From contig NZ_JASBRN010000012.1 in the NCBI RefSeq assembly GCF_030149505.1, positions 62,001 through 126,000 on the forward strand: a stretch of 64,000 bases of DNA. Direction: 5' to 3'. Numbering within the stretch: position 1 is the first letter of the stretch; each line of letters begins with the position of its first letter. The translations under genes and the position numbers were made by a program. The DNA is from Nocardioides sp. (GTDB lineage: Bacteria; Actinomycetota; Actinomycetes; Propionibacteriales; Nocardioidaceae). The notes beneath the pieces were generated by a model. The model searched no databases and was not told where the DNA came from. It was given only the letters and a program-made list of their open reading frames with translations. Below are positions 62,543-64,000 of this stretch, one piece after another.

Positions 62543-63657
62543 CCGGAGAGGGTCCTGTGCCGAGCGGGGACACGGATCCTCGTGCCGAGTTTTCCACCGG
62601 TCGTCCCACGCTCGACCAGCCGAGTTCTCCACAGATCGAGGAAAGTTCTCCACAGGTGTCTGTTTCACGTGAAACATCCGGCGAAGCCGGCAACAGCGGC
62701 GGAGGCGGGCCGTTCGCGGTGCGCACGGCGGCAGAGCTCGCCGAGATGGAGCCGGTCGAGAGCGACGACCTCACGCCCCTGGCTCGCGCGACGGAGTTCT
62801 CCTTGTCGCTGCGCAGCAGTGCTGCCCGGCGCTCCCCCTCTCCCCGGCCCGTGGCCACCCGCGTCTTCGTGGTCGCCAACCAGAAGGGCGGGGTCGGCAA
62901 GACCACCTCGACGGTCAACGTCGCGGCAGGACTCGCGTCCCTCGGGCAGCGCGTGCTCGTGATCGACCTGGACCCGCAGGGCAACGCCTCCACGGCGCTC
63001 AACATCGAGCACCGGCGCGGCGTCCCCTCGACGTACGACGCGCTGGTCGACGGCGTGCCCCTCACCGACGTCGTGGCGCCGTGCCCGGACGTCGACGGGC
63101 TCTGGGTGGTCCCGGCGACCATCGACCTGGCCGGCGCCGAGATCGAGCTGGTCTCGGTGGTCGCCCGCGAGGGCCGGCTCCGCAAGGCGATCCAGGGGCA
63201 CCCGTGGGTCGGGACCGCCGAGGCCGTGGGCGAGGACCGCTTCGACTACGTCCTCATCGACTGCCCGCCGTCGCTGGGCCTGCTGACGCTCAACGCGCTC
63301 GTGGCCGGCGAGGAGATGCTCATCCCGATCCAGGCCGAGTACTACGCGCTCGAGGGCCTGGGCCAGCTGCTCGAGACCGTCGACATGGTCCGGGCGCACC
63401 TCAACCCGTCCCTGGCGGTCTCCACCATCCTGCTGACGATGTACGACGCGCGCACCCGGCTCGCTGCCGGTGTCGCCGAGGAGGTGCGCGACCACTTCGG
63501 GGACCAGGTGCTCCGCACCGCCATCCCCCGCTCGGTGCGGGTGTCCGAGGCGCCGTCGTACGCCCAGACAGTGATGACCTACGACCCGGGGTCCCCGGGA
63601 GCGCTGTCCTACCTCGAGGCAGCGCGGGAGATCGCCGAGCGAGGAGCCCCCCAGTGA
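62539..63657 (+). CDS. parA: Chromosome partitioning ATPase ParA (Soj)
   Basis: 372 residues from GTG 62539 (GTGA overlap with rsmG; the track start at 62449 is too early). An N-terminal extension of about 110 residues (with VSRET from an embedded parS) precedes the Walker-type ATPase: KGGVGKTTSTVNVAAGLA, DLDPQGNAS, YVLIDCPPSLGLLTLNAL. It drives segregation of the origin region with ParB. The upstream portion also contains two TTCTCCACA motifs. Confidence 0.96.
   Translation: MTGEGPVPSGDTDPRAEFSTGRPTLDQPSSPQIEESSPQVSVSRETSGEAGNSGGGGPFAVRTAAELAEMEPVESDDLTPLARATEFSLSLRSSAARRSPSPRPVATRVFVVANQKGGVGKTTSTVNVAAGLASLGQRVLVIDLDPQGNASTALNIEHRRGVPSTYDALVDGVPLTDVVAPCPDVDGLWVVPATIDLAGAEIELVSVVAREGRLRKAIQGHPWVGTAEAVGEDRFDYVLIDCPPSLGLLTLNALVAGEEMLIPIQAEYYALEGLGQLLETVDMVRAHLNPSLAVSTILLTMYDARTRLAAGVAEEVRDHFGDQVLRTAIPRSVRVSEAPSYAQTVMTYDPGSPGALSYLEAAREIAERGAPQ
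62661..62676. other. parS: parS centromere site 2, inside parA
   Basis: A second perfect copy of TGTTTCACGTGAAACA, embedded in the parA coding region and translated as VSRET. Confidence 0.97.
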
Positions 63658-64000
63658 ACGCACGTCCGGCTCCGCGCCGCGGTCTGGGCCGCGGTCTCGG
63701 CTCGCTGATCCCCACCGCTCCGCCCGAGGCGACCGCCGCGACCTCGGCTCCCGGCTCCGCTGCGGATGGGAACGCGGGTGCGGGGGACCCGGGTGCTCCG
63801 GGCGCTGGGGCGGTACCCGCCGACCGGACCGGCTCCGACGCTCCGTCGGGCGACGCCGCCGACGCGGTCGACCTGGCTCCCGTGGACGGCGCCTACTTCG
63901 CCGAGGTCCCGATCGGCCAGATCGTCCCCAATGCCGTCCAGCCGCGCCACGTCTTCGACGAGGAGGCGATGGCCGAGCTGGTGCACTCCATCCGTGAGGT
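63654..64000 (+). CDS. parB: Chromosome partitioning protein ParB (5-prime part)
   Basis: The first 115 codons before the window ends. GTG 63654 overlaps the parA stop (GTGA). The N-terminus RPAPRRGLGRGLGSLIPTAP is the ParB start, with a basic patch that contacts ParA; a disordered Ala/Gly/Pro/Asp-rich segment follows, then VPIGQIVPNAVQPRHVFDEEAMAELVHSIRE, the start of the ParB/Srx CTPase domain. It binds the two parS sites. The remainder lies outside. Confidence 0.96.
   Translation, partial: MNARPAPRRGLGRGLGSLIPTAPPEATAATSAPGSAADGNAGAGDPGAPGAGAVPADRTGSDAPSGDAADAVDLAPVDGAYFAEVPIGQIVPNAVQPRHVFDEEAMAELVHSIRE

Overview
This window is chromosomal DNA from a high-GC actinobacterium around its replication origin. 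Protein style, GTG starts, GTGA/ATGA overlaps and gene order suggest a Nocardioides-like propionibacterial lineage; that assignment is an inference from content, not a database match. The conserved core on the right is gyrA-gyrB-dciA-recF-gnd-dnaN-dnaA (minus strand), then rpmH-rnpA-yidD-yidC-khpB-rsmG-parA-parB (plus strand). DnaA-box-like repeats lie on both sides of dnaA, and two perfect 16-bp parS sites lie at rsmG and parA. ParB is cut by the window end.

Layout: 1-0.65 kb, a lipoprotein cut by the left edge. 0.75-4.1 kb, a di-iron ferritin-like protein and then an alkane oxidation operon (AlkB fused to rubredoxin, a 3Fe-4S ferredoxin, and a TetR regulator downstream), whose promoter carries a perfect inverted repeat. 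4.1-7.6 kb, polyphosphate glucokinase, a small membrane-anchored protein and NAD malic enzyme. 7.7-10.8 kb, a TetR regulator with an operator-like palindrome and an MMPL transporter. 10.9-17.2 kb, mixed metabolism and transport: a coenzyme-binding SRPBCC protein, glutathione peroxidase, a truncated DUF429 protein, two short-chain dehydrogenases, an MFS exporter and an alkyltransferase-like protein. 17.3-28.8 kb, the conserved signalling and growth block: tRNA-Leu, fhaA-fhaB-pstP-rodA-pbpA-pknA-pknB, a DUF881 protein and an unusual double-length CrgA. These genes couple Ser/Thr phosphorylation to peptidoglycan synthesis and septation.

28.9-34.8 kb holds an FBP zinc-finger protein, TetR, a response regulator, a convergent histidine kinase, an ABC exporter and a class A beta-lactamase translationally coupled to the ABC permease; together these look like an envelope-stress or antibiotic-response module. 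35-36.4 kb is a rhomboid protease and ppiA. The middle of the rhomboid gene has strikingly low GC (about 55 percent by hand count, against roughly 70 percent around it) without loss of the frame. 36.6-46.2 kb is an accessory-looking stretch: a helical repeat protein, an acyltransferase, a patatin, SURF1, a FadR-type regulator with a fatty acid/sterol hydroxylase, a lipoprotein, an HMG-CoA reductase and a pRiA4b ORF-3-like protein. 46.3-46.7 kb carries tRNA-Ala and tRNA-Ile flanking a 40-residue DLW-39 gene that is too short for the ORF track.

Repeats: a 28-bp perfect palindrome with a partial second copy near 1.65 kb, an inverted array of 22-bp units near 42.3 kb, and an extragenic repeat family near 12.6 and 52.7 kb. 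No CRISPR array, insertion sequence, prophage or rRNA operon was seen. Many genes start 6-7 nt after a TANNNT box, indicating leaderless transcripts.
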